Below are positions 13,001 to 26,110 of a DNA stretch of 64,000 bases, one piece after another (the stretch's first letter is position 1; every line of letters starts with the position of its first letter). The translations under genes and the position numbers were made by a program. Below the pieces are notes generated by a model. It was not told the DNA's origin and searched no databases. It saw only the letters and a list, made by a program, of their open reading frames with translations. The stretch covers positions 24,798,264 through 24,862,263 of the forward strand of contig JASFXZ010000007.1 of the NCBI GenBank assembly GCA_032209605.1. The letters run 5' to 3'. This DNA is from Mactromeris polynyma (lineage: Eukaryota > Mollusca > Bivalvia > Venerida > Mactridae).

Positions 13001-13533
13001 TATTTGGCATACTTCCGGGTGTGCCGAATATCGATATGTTTTAGAGCGGGAAACGTAGACGTTCAGAAAGAAAACATACGGCCGATATTTAAATGGTTGA
13101 TTCGCCTGTTGGGAATCATTTCATGGTCAATTATTTCCAATACACTATTTAAATAGTTTCCTTGTATATTTTTCTTGCTTTCTGATAACATTAAACAACA
13201 TTCCACTGGAGTCGAACATATGCAATATCTCTCCCAGTATGTCAATATCGCTGTAAGGCACATCAGCCCTCTATAATAACCTCTTAGTATTTTTGTCTTT
13301 ATTTCAGAATATTTCGTATCCCTTTTACAAAATTGATTGTATCTTCTAAACACCCCTAACTTGTCTACATTCGGCTTGTACTTACCGGAGAGTTATTCCT
13401 ATTTCAGCTGAATGTCGAAGGGCAGATACATCTTTCCAGCTACATCGGAGCACCGGCGGATATCAGAATACTGCAGTTTGTGTTTGTCAACTACCTAGGA
13501 GACATCCACCTGGTGTCATACACAGCAGCTTAA
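10084..13533 (+). CDS. Gene A: small secreted protein, four exons, unknown family
   Basis: Exons are 10084-10395, 10997-11100, 12249-12378 and 13408-13533, all with GT/AG borders; lengths 312, 104, 130 and 126 give 224 codons including the stop. The ATG at 10084 is chosen over an in-frame ATG at 9985 because it begins a good signal peptide (MKLHFCIFQTLVVGCLSSIT) and matches the start of gene B. The mature part has four cysteines in exon 1 spaced C-x9-C-x18-C-x7-C and NTS/NTT glycosylation sites, then a strand-rich C-terminal half with IPIAIKNGAELTV, RVRMNFFNAA and ILQFVFVNYLGDIHLVSY. The alternation of G..LTV, an MNF strand, a 'SGVKS.VTAEFED' strand and a final 'GDIHLVS' strand is reminiscent of galectin-like beta-sandwiches, but no sugar-binding motif is visible. 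It is the tandem partner of gene B. Confidence 0.8.
11400..11570 (+). repeat. Dispersed repeat shared with 57411-57585
   Basis: Within intron 2 of gene A. Shares 'ggaataaaacattcgccaac' plus 'ggtaat', then 'cgatgattt' and 'ccaatt', with the copy at 57411-57585 in the same order and orientation, and both begin 'acgagacccc'. No ORF or terminal repeat recognised. Confidence 0.6.
11600..11683 (+). repeat. Diverged copy of repeat family R1
   Basis: Reads 'ttgttttcccggatgtctct' then 'gtggggagacattgtcttctg', matching the reverse complement of the R1 copy at 15720-15790. In translation it gives VSVGRHCLLY where other copies give VYVGRHCPVY. Confidence 0.5.
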
Positions 13534-14241
13534 TGTTAATTCGGTCACGCGCCAAACCAAGTGGAACAATATACATGTAGATGCAAGGACAGTACAATTA
13601 AAACACTTTATAATAATTTATAATACTCTCGGGCAATTGGTTTACATTTTGTCACCTAACCCTTTGGAACATGAAACACAATTACGGTACATTTAAGACA
13701 CATTTAATATCATTATGCAATCGATTTTAATTCCGTCAATCTTAGCGATGAGCCTTCATGCAGTTGTTCATCAAACGTTCACCAAACGCAGATAGAAATA
13801 TCATCAGCATCATTGAAGGAAGAAAATAAATTTCTAATAAATTCCATATTCCTAAAACTGTATTAATGTACTATTTCTATAACAGCGCAAAATTGCCGTG
13901 TGTGCATATAAAGACTCTGCCAGAAAGCAGTTGTCTGTATAAAAGTTACAGCAGTATAACTGCAATTTACGCTAGCTGTGTGAGAAATAACTCTTCACAT
14001 TAAACTCTGCTGTCACTGCTATTACTGTGTTTGCTATTTTTAGTATTCTAGTGAATAATAAGTTGATGTATGCGTGAAGAAATTGCAAGTTATTTTTTTT
14101 CAAATGAAGTTCTTATCTGCATCTACCCCTTACGGTATTAATTGTTATTCGGATTATAGAGAGCTGAAACTTCTTTTTGTGTAGTTATCGTTCTTAAAAA
14201 AGCACCTTTGTTGTGTAGTATGTGGTTATTTGTATTTCCAC

Positions 14242-14247
14242 AATAAA
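14242..14247 (+). terminator. Poly(A) signal candidate of gene A
   Basis: AATAAA about 0.7 kb after the gene A stop codon. The surrounding sequence ('cacaataaaat.acaaaaa') is conserved at the equivalent place after gene B (24516-24521), which supports it as the shared 3' end. Confidence 0.55.
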
Positions 14248-14535
14248 ATCACAAAAATATGCTTCTCGTTCATTTATTGAGACCGTATATAGTTCACCGG
14301 GGAGTACACTGTACAAACTGGTGTTTTGAACACTTTTTAAAACACGTTTCTGTTACACTTTTAAAACATGTTATGTGTTTTGATATAACACACCTATAGT
14401 GACTCCACAAGAACACACCAGTGTTCACCTATATTGTTTATTTTGTTGGTTATACTATGCGTCCATACATTGTTCCCATCAATTAAGTCCTTTGACGAAT
14501 TTAAAGAATTATCTTGCGGAATACGAAATATCGTT

Positions 14536-14622
14536 CTGGCGCATCCGGGATATGAACCCGTGTCACTTGATTGCCAGTACAGTATGCTAAACCCTACACT
14601 ACCTGACCTGCTGTGAATGTCG
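14536..14622 (-). repeat. tRNA-derived SINE head
   Basis: On the minus strand 'gtagtgtagggtttagca' resembles a tRNA A box and 'cgggttcatatcccgg' a B box, in the right order and spacing. The acceptor ends do not pair, so this is a SINE head or tRNA relic rather than a functional tRNA gene. Confidence 0.55.
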
Positions 14623-14649
14623 TGCTTATTTAACTTATAACCTTCCATA

Positions 14650-15700
14650 ACTTCAACTACATTGTGGACAAAGTATGTGACAACTTTTTACAGCCGCTAA
14701 ACGCCATCTGTAGCAATATTGATTTACATATTCATTTTGTGGAACACGAAAAATTGGTCTGGTGCATCAATCAACTCGATAATTTATTGAATCAAAATAC
14801 ATAATCTGAAATTTATTTGTACCATGTTTGAGAGCATTTCTTTGTTTTCGCCTACGCACTGCCATATCGAAATATTACATGTACCATGCAGATAAATTGC
14901 AATGCACGTTTTTAATGCTAGTTGGCGCTTGTGTGTAATCTGACTCTGACAAAATCACATCGCGAGAATGTCGACACAATCAAGTACATTAAGATGTGAA
15001 AACACTCATTGGGCCAGAAAAATCACGTCGTCATAGCCAAAATAGAAATGTCGACATATAAATCAACCAGAGAACAGTGGGTAAATTGTGTCATTAGAAT
15101 CATTTGGAATTGGAACTGTATCAAAGTAACCAATTCAGTATCAGAATCAGTTCAAGTGTAAAGGTAAAGGTGCTATGCTGGCCAGTCCAAAATTCGTAAA
15201 CAGGCTAAAAACTTAAAATTTGAATGTTTGCCCTAACCCGGCCTACTCGAGGAAAAGGCCGCAACATACTTCGAGCTGAAATGATCCCAGATTAAAAAGT
15301 TACATAAAGTTAATTAATGAGCTTGTAGTATTTTATCTGTACACAAAACAGCATTTGAATTTTACATAAATTTGCTCCAAGCTTATACATACATGCATTT
15401 TGATGACTTGTCTAATTTGGCATTCGCATCGAAGACAGACCTGCGATATACGCGAGTTTATACGGTGACGTTTATGCTGGACAAGTTTCAACGCTCATTA
15501 TTGTCTGTAGATATTAAAGCTGCTCAGTCTATCATTATTTCTGTACATTCCTCTTCTCATGGACATTATTTGGTCGATTATTTAAGCCATTTGATACTAA
15601 GTAGAAATTGTGTAAATCATGGATAGTCACTCATATGAGTCATATAAACTGTATAAAGTTCACATACATAATTAATAAACTAAATAATAGCTGGATTACA
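14650..15700. other. Intergenic stretch between genes A and B
   Basis: No gene supported. An 84-codon frame at 15372-15626 lacks splice context or motif and is probably chance. Confidence 0.4.
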
Positions 15701-15711
15701 TTAAGAAAAGA

Positions 15712-15960
15712 GGGAAAATACGTAACTACAGGGAACGCCACATACACAGGACAGTGCCTCCCCACGTAGACCTCCGGGAAAACAACACTCCACAAAACAT
15801 AAGGCACTTAAGGAGGTCAAAGGGTACACATGTTAAGGAACAGAGGCACAAGGAATGGCCCGGCCGACAACAAGGAATAACTAGGAGCTTCAAAGTGGAC
15901 AGTGAAGGAAGGGGGAGGGGGAATTAGTGGATGGAAAATATCACAGGACAAGTCAAGACA
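15712..15960 (-). repeat. Longest copy of repeat family R1
   Basis: Starts with 'tacgtaactacagggaacgc' then 'cacatacacaggacagtgcc', 'tccccacgtagacctcc' and 'gggaaaacaacac'. The minus-strand translation in one frame ends MWRSL-stop like the ORF at 3898-4221. The right boundary is uncertain. Confidence 0.6.
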
Positions 15961-16568
15961 GCTCAAATACCTTTAGAGAGCAAGTCTGAAAGAGATGTGG
16001 TCAAAACAACTTCTTTTGATGTTTGTGAGCGATTCCACACTTTGAAGATGGCTGTCATGTTCATACGTGACCATTACTAGAACAGACCAAGGGCAGTTTA
16101 ACACTTTTTACAAACTGACTCAATTTTTAATTTTATTACAGAATTTCACAACAAGTGGGCCATGATGGCCCTATATCGCTCACCCGAGTACACTGCCATA
16201 CTCAATTAGACTAATTCGCAAATAAATTGTTATAGGTTCAATAAAAAATCCATATATCAGTCTAGGACAAGATCCCAATAACACTTTACACTAACAGACA
16301 GCCATGCTTTTTTGGACATAACTTTATTATTAATAAGAAAATTATATACTATACCTTATAATCTATATTTAGCTCCGGGAATTAAATTGTTATATTGAAT
16401 TAAATTGTTATATTGAAATACAATGTGAAAATCTTATTTATATACATTTTGTTATAGTGTGCAAATGTTAAATTTTAATTGTTATTATGTTTTGTTTACA
16501 GAAGGCCACAATGAAAATTTGATGTTTTTATAGTTTATATTTATATCATAATGTGTAACAACCTTTTT

Positions 16569-17210
16569 GTCGAGCCCGCTTGCGATGAGCTCGATATAGT
16601 CGCCTCAATAGTGGTCCGGTGTATGTGCGTCTGTGTGTTAGTGCGTCTGTCCAGATTTTCTTTGTCCGGACCATTACTCTGTTACTTATTGGATGATTTT
16701 CAAATTACTTGGCAAAATATTCACCATGATGAGACGGAGTGTCGCGTGAAAGACCCATGTATGTAGCTCAAAGGTCAAGGTCACATTTTGAGGTCAAACG
16801 TCACAAATGGGTCTAAACATCTTGTACAGACCATAACACTGTCATTTATTGAGTGATTTTCATATTATTTGGCACAAATGTTCAACATGATGAGATAGCA
16901 TGTTGGGCACAGGACACATGTCCGTTGTATAAAGGTCAAGGACATTCTTGGAGATCAAACGTCAAAACATTGAGTCAAAAACATCTTGTCCGGAATATTA
17001 GTCATTTATTGGGGGATTTTCAAATTACTTGGCACAAATGTTCACCATGGTGACCTCGTGTGTTGTGAAAGACCCGTACACTACCAGTACATAACTCAAA
17101 GGTCATGATCCGACAAAGAAGTCGAAGTAAAAAATGGGTGTTATAGATATGCACTGTACATCATTATATAACCGTATTCTCTTAATCTCTTGATAATTGG
17201 CGGGCTCGAC
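16569..17210. mobile_element. Non-autonomous DNA element with internal minisatellite
   Basis: Bounded by perfect 11-bp inverted repeats, gtcgagcccgc at 16569-16579 and gcgggctcgac at 17200-17210. Inside are three tandem, diverged units starting at 16663, 16823 and 16987 (about 160, 164 and 130 bp), each running tgtccgga, 'ttattg..gattttcaaattacttgg', 'caaatgttcaccatg' and 'aaaggtcaaggtcac'. This unit type is widespread in bivalve genomes (recalled). No transposase is present, so any movement must be in trans. Confidence 0.7.
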
Positions 17211-18164
17211 ATGTTGCCCTTCGGCATGCATCTAGTTTTCTCCAAGACAAAAAGCATACATCGTGATAGTTTACATGATGCGATTATACTGGCTGCATTT
17301 GATGCTATAACTTATCAAACCAGAATGTTGTACTTTAAGATCGATACTCATTGATCAAAGTAAAAAAGTTGTGCAGAGAGTCCACATTCACAAAGCAGCA
17401 TTTCGTTTGACATATCTAAATCAAGATATAATTGGGACATACACACTGGTTGAAACACAAAATCACTACCAATCGGACCAGCGGTAACAAACAGGGAGGA
17501 AACTAGACAAAGGGACACTTGCTAGAAATAACTTTCAAAGAAATTCTTTAGGTGGTATATATGGATTGTTTTACCATTGTGTCTCATGAACAAAAGATTC
17601 CTGAGTGCCGACCGGAAGTATTTGTATGACAAAAAGGAATCTCATATAGAAATATAAATGATCGTTTCAAAGGATTACAGATAATTATGAGGCGTTTATA
17701 AAAGCACCGATGAAAGTTATTGGTATCTTATTGACCCATAACCCAATACACATGATGTGCGTCATAACATATGGTTTCTATTAGAAACGTTCTACAAATA
17801 ATAAAATAAAACAAATCTTATAATCATGTCTGGCCTACAATCGGAATCTAATTCGTACGTATTTCATACTTGTATAAAATAGATATATTGTCTTCGTTGT
17901 GATGTTGCTTGGTGAAGCTAGTATGCTATAATCAAAACGGACTCGTCTTGTTGTTGTTGAAAATCGGATTCATTACCTCCCTTACTTTTAAACATTAAAC
18001 GTCTCTCTGGAGTAGTGAATACATCAGATCATTCAGGACATCATTTATTATTATCTGATGCGCATGCGCACTTGCATGCTGTGAACTATCAATATATTGG
18101 GACTCGCGTTACTTTTGGTGCCATTCTGCTTCATGTCTTTAGTAAAGGCTTTCAACAAATGATA

Positions 18165-21100
18165 ATGAAGCTCAATATTTGTGGTCTTTTAGCATTAGTG
18201 GTTGGCTGTTCATCATCCATTATCACAGAGTTTAAAATAATACAAGGAAATGGTGAGATATCAGATTTGGATAAATCGCAATGTCAACTTCGAGCAAATG
18301 GAAACACGTCCTGTGCAGTACGATTCAACACGACAACAACAAATGGAATTTTAGAAGAACAAGACAGATGCGAACAGCTCAGTGTCGATTGGTGTAACAC
18401 GGGAGTTCCGGAATCGGGATATACATACCTTGGAAAGTCTGCGGTGTTCCACACACCACCGTATATTTTCTATCATGTAAATATTAATGAGCATTATATT
18501 GTTGTTAAAAGAGCTAACTCGACATTTTGAGAATCCTCAATACATAGTGATGAAATGATCTGAAAATATAAAATGTAATGTGTTTTAACATTTTTGTGTT
18601 ATTCGATAGATCAATTAATCACACTTTTAAACGTTATAGTTTACATTGATTATTACCCAGTAGTATTTTAAACGCTATGTAAAATTGTAATTGCGTGTTA
18701 GCACTTTTGACCAGGAGATGTCGCCGACTTTGCATGCAAAATGTTTATGGTAATTATAATTCAGTTACTTACTTGAACTAATGATGTTAACACAATTTAG
18801 GCAATGGACGACGCTGTTCGTTTTAAATAAGGCCGTTGACAAAAATCATGTACTCCATATTTAAAACATACTTTACCCGTACATTGTTTAAATTATTTAT
18901 TAATAACGACTTGAAATCTATGCATCCACATATATAATAAGAGAACAATACATTGCTTGCTTATCGTAATGTTATTTGTATATTTTACACAATCTTAATG
19001 AAATGTATTAAATCAATCATTATCTTCTTCGTCTGTCAGCTTCTCATTTCCCCATTATCTCTTAACTATATTTACGTCCTTCAATGCCATTGGTTAAAAT
19101 AGTAATATTACTCGTTTTGAATGTAAACTTACGTATCTAGGAGTGTGGTCCTCATTCATACGGACAGTAACTAGACTTATTATGTACTTCGAAAATAAAA
19201 CAACATGATTTTAATGAAAATTAAATCAATGCCATGTTAATCAGACTAAGTCAAAATTATTAATGTGGTTTCTATAGTTGTGATAGTCACACGGTTTTGC
19301 ACACAATGTACAAAGAAAATAGGATTACTATTCAAAGGAACCATGTTCGCTTATACATTGTAGAATGTATTAACTTTTCCAAATCAAGAGGTCTATACTT
19401 TTTATATTCGGTTCATCGATTCGAAAGTTTTAATATATTTTATATAGTCAAAAGTAGTTAGATCAAATTACTATACTTCGTATCTTAGATCGAATTTTAT
19501 ATTATGTATGAAATAAATGCGTACATATTGTATTAATGGACATGTTTTTTCTTCAATAAATATGTTTGGCTATGGTAGCAACACACTGGAGGGATCAGAT
19601 ACATATTTTAAAGTGTGATTGAAATTTACGAGCGAGTGTTGTTTCGGCATAAATATACAAAGAAACAGTCAGAACGATATACTCAGGAATCTAAAGTGAT
19701 TGATACAACAACAGGGAAAGTTTCATGTGATAACATGTTAAATAACAACTAGAATTATAGTCGCCTGTACTGCACTCCGTCGAATTATAGTCAGTTGAAG
19801 CAAACTAAGGTATGACAAAGGGAGGTAATTCAAAACAAAGCATAAACTAGTCTAAGAGTAAATTTATGGCCACTTGTTTGTATCTCAAAGTTGAAGTAAA
19901 TTAATTTAATAGTGTTTGATTTCTAATCATGCTAAACTACATTGTGATAAAGGGAAGATAGCAAGTCAGCGTACATGTCTACTGAAATTCACTACAATTT
20001 ATGGCCGCTTACTTCTGAATTATTAGATTTCTACACCTTACACAATAGTACGATGAAGTAAAACAAGATAGAGATACGAATTGTTTGCACTCACTCATCT
20101 TGGTTGTCATATTTTCATATTCTAAATATAGGGTTGATCCTTTTATTAAATTTTAAATTATGTTTCGGACACACATAATTTTCAATGAGAGTTATGTAAA
20201 TGGTAGAATTGAAAAAAGAGCACACTATAGTGATTGTTCTTGTACATTGCACTACTGCTCAATAACAGCTTGTTGTATACGAAGTTTGAAGTCGACAAAT
20301 CAAATACTTTTCGAGAACACTCCGAACAAAATCCGTGACGGAGACACACGCCTACCGTTTCAATATACACACTTCGTCTTGCGGCGGGGGATAACAAACT
20401 GCTTAAACTAACTTAATAACGAGCATAACTTTGTTAGTATACAAAGTTTTCTGCATTTGTTGACTTCAATGATGTCTGGTGTGATACTGCGATTTATCAG
20501 TTAAACATAAATTGCAATTTCATTGTTCCAAAGCAGTCTGGTTTTTTACGGTTTTGACAAGAAGTGTCGGAACTATTTTCTTCACAGAACTATTGCTTTG
20601 ACTTAACAGTAAAACATGAATTACATGTCACATATTCTATATTACTAGTTTATTTGTTTCTGTAATCTTAAAAGGTATTTTTCTTCACAACGATGGCGGA
20701 TGAATACATGCAGTGAAATGATATTATTCTCACATCATAAATAATTCGAGTTTTCCTTAATCTATAATTAAATACAACTCATATTGTGACGTTCACGTTG
20801 AAGAACTATTTGATGGCAGATGAGCGCACAAAGACTGATGACGTCAAATATTGAGATAATCAGTGGATAAATTCGATGTAATTAACGAGCAGAATTTAAA
20901 ATGAAGTATAAAAGTAAAATATCCGTCTTAAATTTTCACACATGGCTACAATACTCTTGCGCCCGTTGCTCATTTGGTGAAATATCGTTCGATCCTACAT
21001 CAAAGCAATCAAATATCCTCTATTTTTTATAAATTAGTTGATATATAGTTCATTTTATACTTGAATTAAACATTTTATACAGACATGGTTGCATTGATTT

Positions 21101-23955
21101 TCATTTATATTACAGTACACAGGCGAAAAGCTGACATGGGAAATATGGGAGGAGATACCAATAGCAATCAAACGAGGAGCACAGCTAACTGTGCAGTTTA
21201 CAGCACCAGTCGAAACGTGGAGTTGGTGAGTCATAGGTCACAATAATTATTGAAAAATAAAGAATAACATATATTCATCAATATACACGACGTGTAGTTC
21301 TTTGTCTTTTAGTAAGGACTTTGTAGAACTTGACCTTTGCTCTGGAACTAACATAACGTGTTCTATGGAGTATCTTAAAACTATTACCCAACCCTTTTGG
21401 TATTGTGTTGTGTTGTACAAGTTGTACGGTGGTGTCATATGTTTTAGGTTTCTTATGTTTGTCACTGATCGTGTTGTGCTGTCCATGGTCTGTCTATGCG
21501 TGTCATAGTCTCAGATCATCAATTAGCCAGATCATTCTTTGCTTGCCTATTTCCATACATGTTTACCCTTGCAACTCCCATATCTCAAATGTTTTATAGG
21601 CTGTATTTCCTCCGTGGTCTGTGCGAGTAGGCGTTGTTTCTTTCATAATTCAGACAATATATTGTACATGTATAAGTGTGTACATTTGTTTTCAAAATAT
21701 TTCTTCTGTCCGACGCTTCAGATTCTAAAATAAAACAACATGATTTTAATCAAAATTAAATCAATGCCATGTTAATCAGATTAAATCAAAATAATTAATG
21801 TGGTTTCTATAGTTTTTGAAAACATTGTACGAAGAAAACAGGATTACTATTCAAAGAAACCATGTTCGCTTATAGAATGTATTAGAACTTTTCCAAATCA
21901 AGAGGACTAGACTTTTTCTTTTCGGTGCATCGATTTGAAAGTTTTTAATATAATTTTCTTTATTTTTCTTTATATCCTTTGGTATGTTGGTTCCTGGATA
22001 TATATTATTGCCCCTTTTGGTTTATTGCACCAACTTTCGGCCCCAAGTTTGAATGGTAAAGCGAATGCTCATGGGTGAGTTTAAACTGCCTGTAATATGA
22101 TGAAATTTCGAAATGTTGAAAAATTACTATAAGTATAATCAAGACAAGTATTTCGAACTTATAATAGACTGTGTCAAGCTAAATGTACTTTACTTGTACA
22201 CCTGAGAATAACAATCAAACGTGGTAGAAGCATGTGATACAGTCATAATGTCACGTTTTAACAGCCATGTTTAATTACTTTCTGAAACGTGAGCATGCGT
22301 GGATCAAAGTGGCTAATATGAGAGCAAACGTAACACATTGTGGGCTGGACATTTTTATTTTGGACATATTTGGTTGGCCTTTCCTCAAAACGTACTAGAA
22401 CGTTGCAACAACGCAAGACAGCGAAATAAAACGATGCTTCAAAATGAACATACCGTCCCTTAGCGTTTGTAACACATTGTGCTGCGGAAAACTACATTCC
22501 GGTCTCGTGCTAACGTTATGATAAGTTGCGGTACGCTATGATACTCACCGCCGCAGTGTATAGGATGTCAGAAGCCATCTGACACATAAATATATATATA
22601 CAGTCATGTTTTGGCCAGCCACGTGACGACAGTGTGGCTATGACGCGGCGATAACGTGGCACACAATGGTACCAGGCCGAAATGTGCATTTTTTCCAAAA
22701 CGTTGGGATCAGAAACGGAGCACTAAGTCGTCGCTAAACCGTAATACTATGACTGGGGTATATTTTAATATCAAACATAAGTATATGTCATTTGTTGAAA
22801 TTTATGATTTATTATGTCGTTATATGTGATATCGTGAAGTGAAGTATGTCAAATAGTAAGCGATTTCATTCTCGTGTTTACATACAATTCCAGAATGCGA
22901 AAATTATTAAATACAGACCATACTCGATTGTCGGTCAAATCGGCGTAGTAAATCAATTTCACATATTGAGATGGCATTGTTTATCGTAAATTATGAAATG
23001 TCCGTACGTATTCATCATATCAATTTTATATGCACTGTCAATTTTCATGTTCTAAAATATAGCCCAGCTTTTGAACATATATTCTACAGAAATTCCATGT
23101 AAATACATTAGTTATGTATAACGTTATTGTGGTATACAGCTCATCAACAAGTGAGCAATATATAGCACTTCACCAAGTGAGCACTATACAATGTTCACAA
23201 TACGCTAGCTCACAAGTAAATATCGTTGCATGTTTGGTTGGATGTATATAACCGAGTCATTGCTTAAACATGCACGTGCTATTTTCCAGGATACGAATGA
23301 ATTTCAATAATGCAGCCGGGGGAACTATCTACGAAAAGTTTTTATTTCCAGATGATCCGGTGTCTTCAGGTGTGAAGTCACAAGTTACGGCTGAGTTTGA
23401 AGATACAGAAATCCGTGTAAGTTTGTATGGATACATTTGTCAATAAGATAAGAAGAGAACTAGAATATTCAAATATTCAATGAAGCTCAAGATAAACCGA
23501 CGCATGTGAATCAATTAGGTCTTGGGGCATTTTGAAATATATACGTTGTGGTAAAGTAATTTTCTCTTGGTTTTAAATTAGTCACTCTTTGAAAGGGGAA
23601 TTTCTAGATTGAATGTTATTTTTGTCTAGTCTGGTCCGTGTTATTATGATAAGGTTTGACCATGGTAATTGTCAACAAGTTTCATTATTGTATTATTGAC
23701 AATTAAGGATTAGTATTTTGACATTATTTTTGAATATTTCAATCCTTTTTATCACATTGACTTTATCTTCTAACCAGCTCGCTACATTCGGCTAGTTCTA
23801 ACGCAGTGTTATTCCAATTTCAGCTGTATGTCCAAGGGCAGATTCATCTTTCCGGCAACATCGGAACAGTGGCGGATATCATAATACTTCAGTTTGTGTT
23901 TTCCGACCACCCAGGCGACATCAACCTATTGTCGTACAAAGCTGCTATTTGGTAA
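18165..23955 (+). CDS. Gene B: small secreted protein, paralogue of gene A
   Basis: Exons are 18165-18476, 21116-21225, 23290-23416 and 23824-23955; lengths 312, 110, 127 and 132 give 227 codons with the stop. Exon 1 has the same length as in gene A and all intron phases agree (0, 2, 0). It starts MKLNICGLLALVVGCSSSII, a signal peptide; an in-frame ATG lies two codons earlier at 18159. The four exon-1 cysteines are kept with the same spacing. The C-terminal half carries TWEIWEEIPIAIKRG, WIRMNFNNAAGG, SGVKSQVTAEFED and ILQFVF, and ends GDINLLSYKAAIW. Introns 2 of A and B are themselves similar (for example 11660-11740 against 22670-22730 and 11890-12248 against 22930-23289), which proves duplication of the whole gene. 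Family not recognised; a galectin-like fold is a weak guess. Confidence 0.82.
19190..19437 (+). repeat. Direct repeat copy 1, in gene B intron 1
   Basis: Matches 21728-21950 closely, sharing 'ataaaacaacatgatttta', 'aaattaaatcaatgccatg', 'aatgtggtttctatagtt' and 'aggattactattcaaag'. It lies upstream of exon 2 while its partner lies downstream. Confidence 0.75.
21310..21500 (+). repeat. Relative of the 3898-4221 repeat ORF
   Basis: Translation holds CSGTNITCSMEYLKTI followed by QPFWYCVV, aligning with the minus-strand ORF at 3898-4221. It lies in intron 2 of gene B just after exon 2 and has no exon borders of its own. Confidence 0.5.
21728..21950 (+). repeat. Direct repeat copy 2, in gene B intron 2
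   Basis: Second copy of the repeat at 19190-19437, same orientation, about 2.5 kb downstream. The pair brackets exon 2 (21116-21225). Confidence 0.75.
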
Positions 23956-24515
23956 TTCGTTCACATACCAAACCCAAAGGAAAAAGATATAAGCATGGAC
24001 ATTACATTTGAAATACTTTATAATACTCTCAGGAAATTGATCTGAATTTTGTCAAACTTAAACTGTAGGTGAGAATTAGAAAGCATCAGCAGTAACTTGC
24101 AGTATTAAATATGTGTTAGCCAGCAATGAGCCTACATACAATTCCCAAAACGTCTCTAATTTTCCCAATTCCAAAACTGTAATAATAACGGTGCAAAATG
24201 TCCATGTATGCATAAAAAGCTCTGCTTGAAGTAGATGACTATATAGCAGAAGCTGCAGTAAAACTGCATTTACCGTCATCTTTGAGAACAAAAATACTGC
24301 TGTCACTGATATTACTGCTTTTTTCAGTATTCTGTTGAATAATAAGTTGATGTATGCGTGAAGAAATATATTCCTTTTCAAATGACGTTCTCATCTATAT
24401 CTGACCTTACAATACAACTTGTGATTGATTCTTGAGAACTGATACTTCTTTTGTGTGTGACTAACCTTTTGAAAAGAACACGTTTATTTGTAGTGTGATG
24501 TCATTGCTTTTGCAC

Positions 24516-24521
24516 AATAAA
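24516..24521 (+). terminator. Poly(A) signal candidate of gene B
   Basis: AATAAA about 560 bp after the stop codon, in sequence conserved with the equivalent place after gene A. Confidence 0.55.
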
Positions 24522-24559
24522 ATAACAAAAAATGTGCTACTCGTTCTATTTATTGAGAT

Positions 24560-25545
24560 CGTATAAATTATAATTGTATAATATTCAATACTTTTCATTT
24601 TCTACAACATCATGTATATGGTTATTGTATTTTAAAGAGAAGTATGTATAACCTTACAAATAACTAATTTATATAGTATTTCTTATATGAGGACAGTAAA
24701 CTTTGTATTCCAGTTGTATTAAAATATTGACCGATTGTTGAAAACAATTGGACCCGCTTCATTCTCTGTACCAGAATAGTTTAGTGTTTAGCACATACAT
24801 GTATTAGTAAATATACAGAGGATGCCGCTGCGGACACCTGTCAATATATTTATCAGGCGTTTTTACATAATGATTTTCTCTTTACCAATGTTTTACCGAT
24901 CATTCACACATACATGTGCATTTATATTAATGTGTATTTAAAACGTTACCAATACTTTTATAGCAATTTATAGGCCATGTATTTCCACTTCTCGCTGCGC
25001 CAGCCATGCTTCTTTTGTAAATGTCACGTGATTGGTGCACAATTAATTGTTCAGGACCAACACCAGGTGCAGCAATTCAAGTATGCCCAATATCGAAGAC
25101 AGACAATGTCAGAAAACGAAATCGTGGTTTAAACCCTGCGAGCAGTCAATATACACATATAACGATTATTACACATCATTAATAGATACACAGTAACATA
25201 CATAAATTTGTATTCTACGCGTAGTCTTTTTCTCTAACCCTCGTGAAACAAGACGACAAATGCCGTCAAAAATAGATCGAATTCTCGAGGCAAATATCGA
25301 ATTTTTTTTTTGAATTTATTTCTTTATGTTTTTAACATCGCAAATAAACAAAATGCAACATTTAAACATATACACTATTCAATTTTCACAATACATATTA
25401 CACATTTCGCAACAATAAATTCACTAAATTCAATAAATTTCAACATTTCTCACATTTCATAAATATTATATAAACTCACATCTTATCAACACATAACATA
25501 ATACATTACATAAATAATGTCCTCACATGACATAAATGCTTTATG
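24560..25545. other. Intergenic stretch, AT-rich on the right
   Basis: No gene seen. From about 25300 to 25545 the sequence is a very AT-rich run of short 'aca/att' words with a T9-10 tract near 25305. It resumes in character right of the Harbinger-type element (26986-27060), so the element was probably inserted into it. Confidence 0.4.
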
Positions 25546-26110
25546 CTAGGTTCCCACTGCCGATCAGATCAACTCGATCAAGCCCGATCAAACGATCGGG
25601 AACTGGTCTGGCTCGCTCGGCAGGAGTGGTCGGGGTGGTCTACATTGCTCGGAATCGCTCCGGCTTCCTACCCGAACATTTTTGGCATGTCAAAAAAATT
25701 CGAGTATGGATCGAGATGTCAAGAACACGAGAAGCGATCGGGAAGCGATCTGGTATAAGTCGAGTAGAGGTCGAATTGATCGGGAAACGATCGTGTAGAG
25801 ATGTAGTTTGGTCTGGATAATTTTTTTTTAAATTATTTTTACCGATCAGTACCCGATCATTTCGACCTCTACTCGAGTAAAACCCGATCGTTTCCCGATC
25901 AACGCGATCCTTGTTCGATATGTTGTCCAGAGCAACTCGACCGCTATCCGACCGCACTCGACCACTTCCCGATCGCTACTCGACCGCTAATCGACCATAC
26001 ACGAGCGCAAGTGGCCACGACACGATTAAAAGGGCGCGCAGATCTCTCAGGTCTCTCATATACTGCTATGAAAACGAAGGGATCACATCTACATATATAC
26101 AACTACAAGG

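Noticed and set aside
12960..13050. Repeated 'gtgccgaatatcg' as a regulatory array
   Set aside because: Only two close copies within an intron; too little to support a site.
15372..15626. 84-codon plus-strand ORF between genes A and B
   Set aside because: No motif, no exon borders, no second copy.
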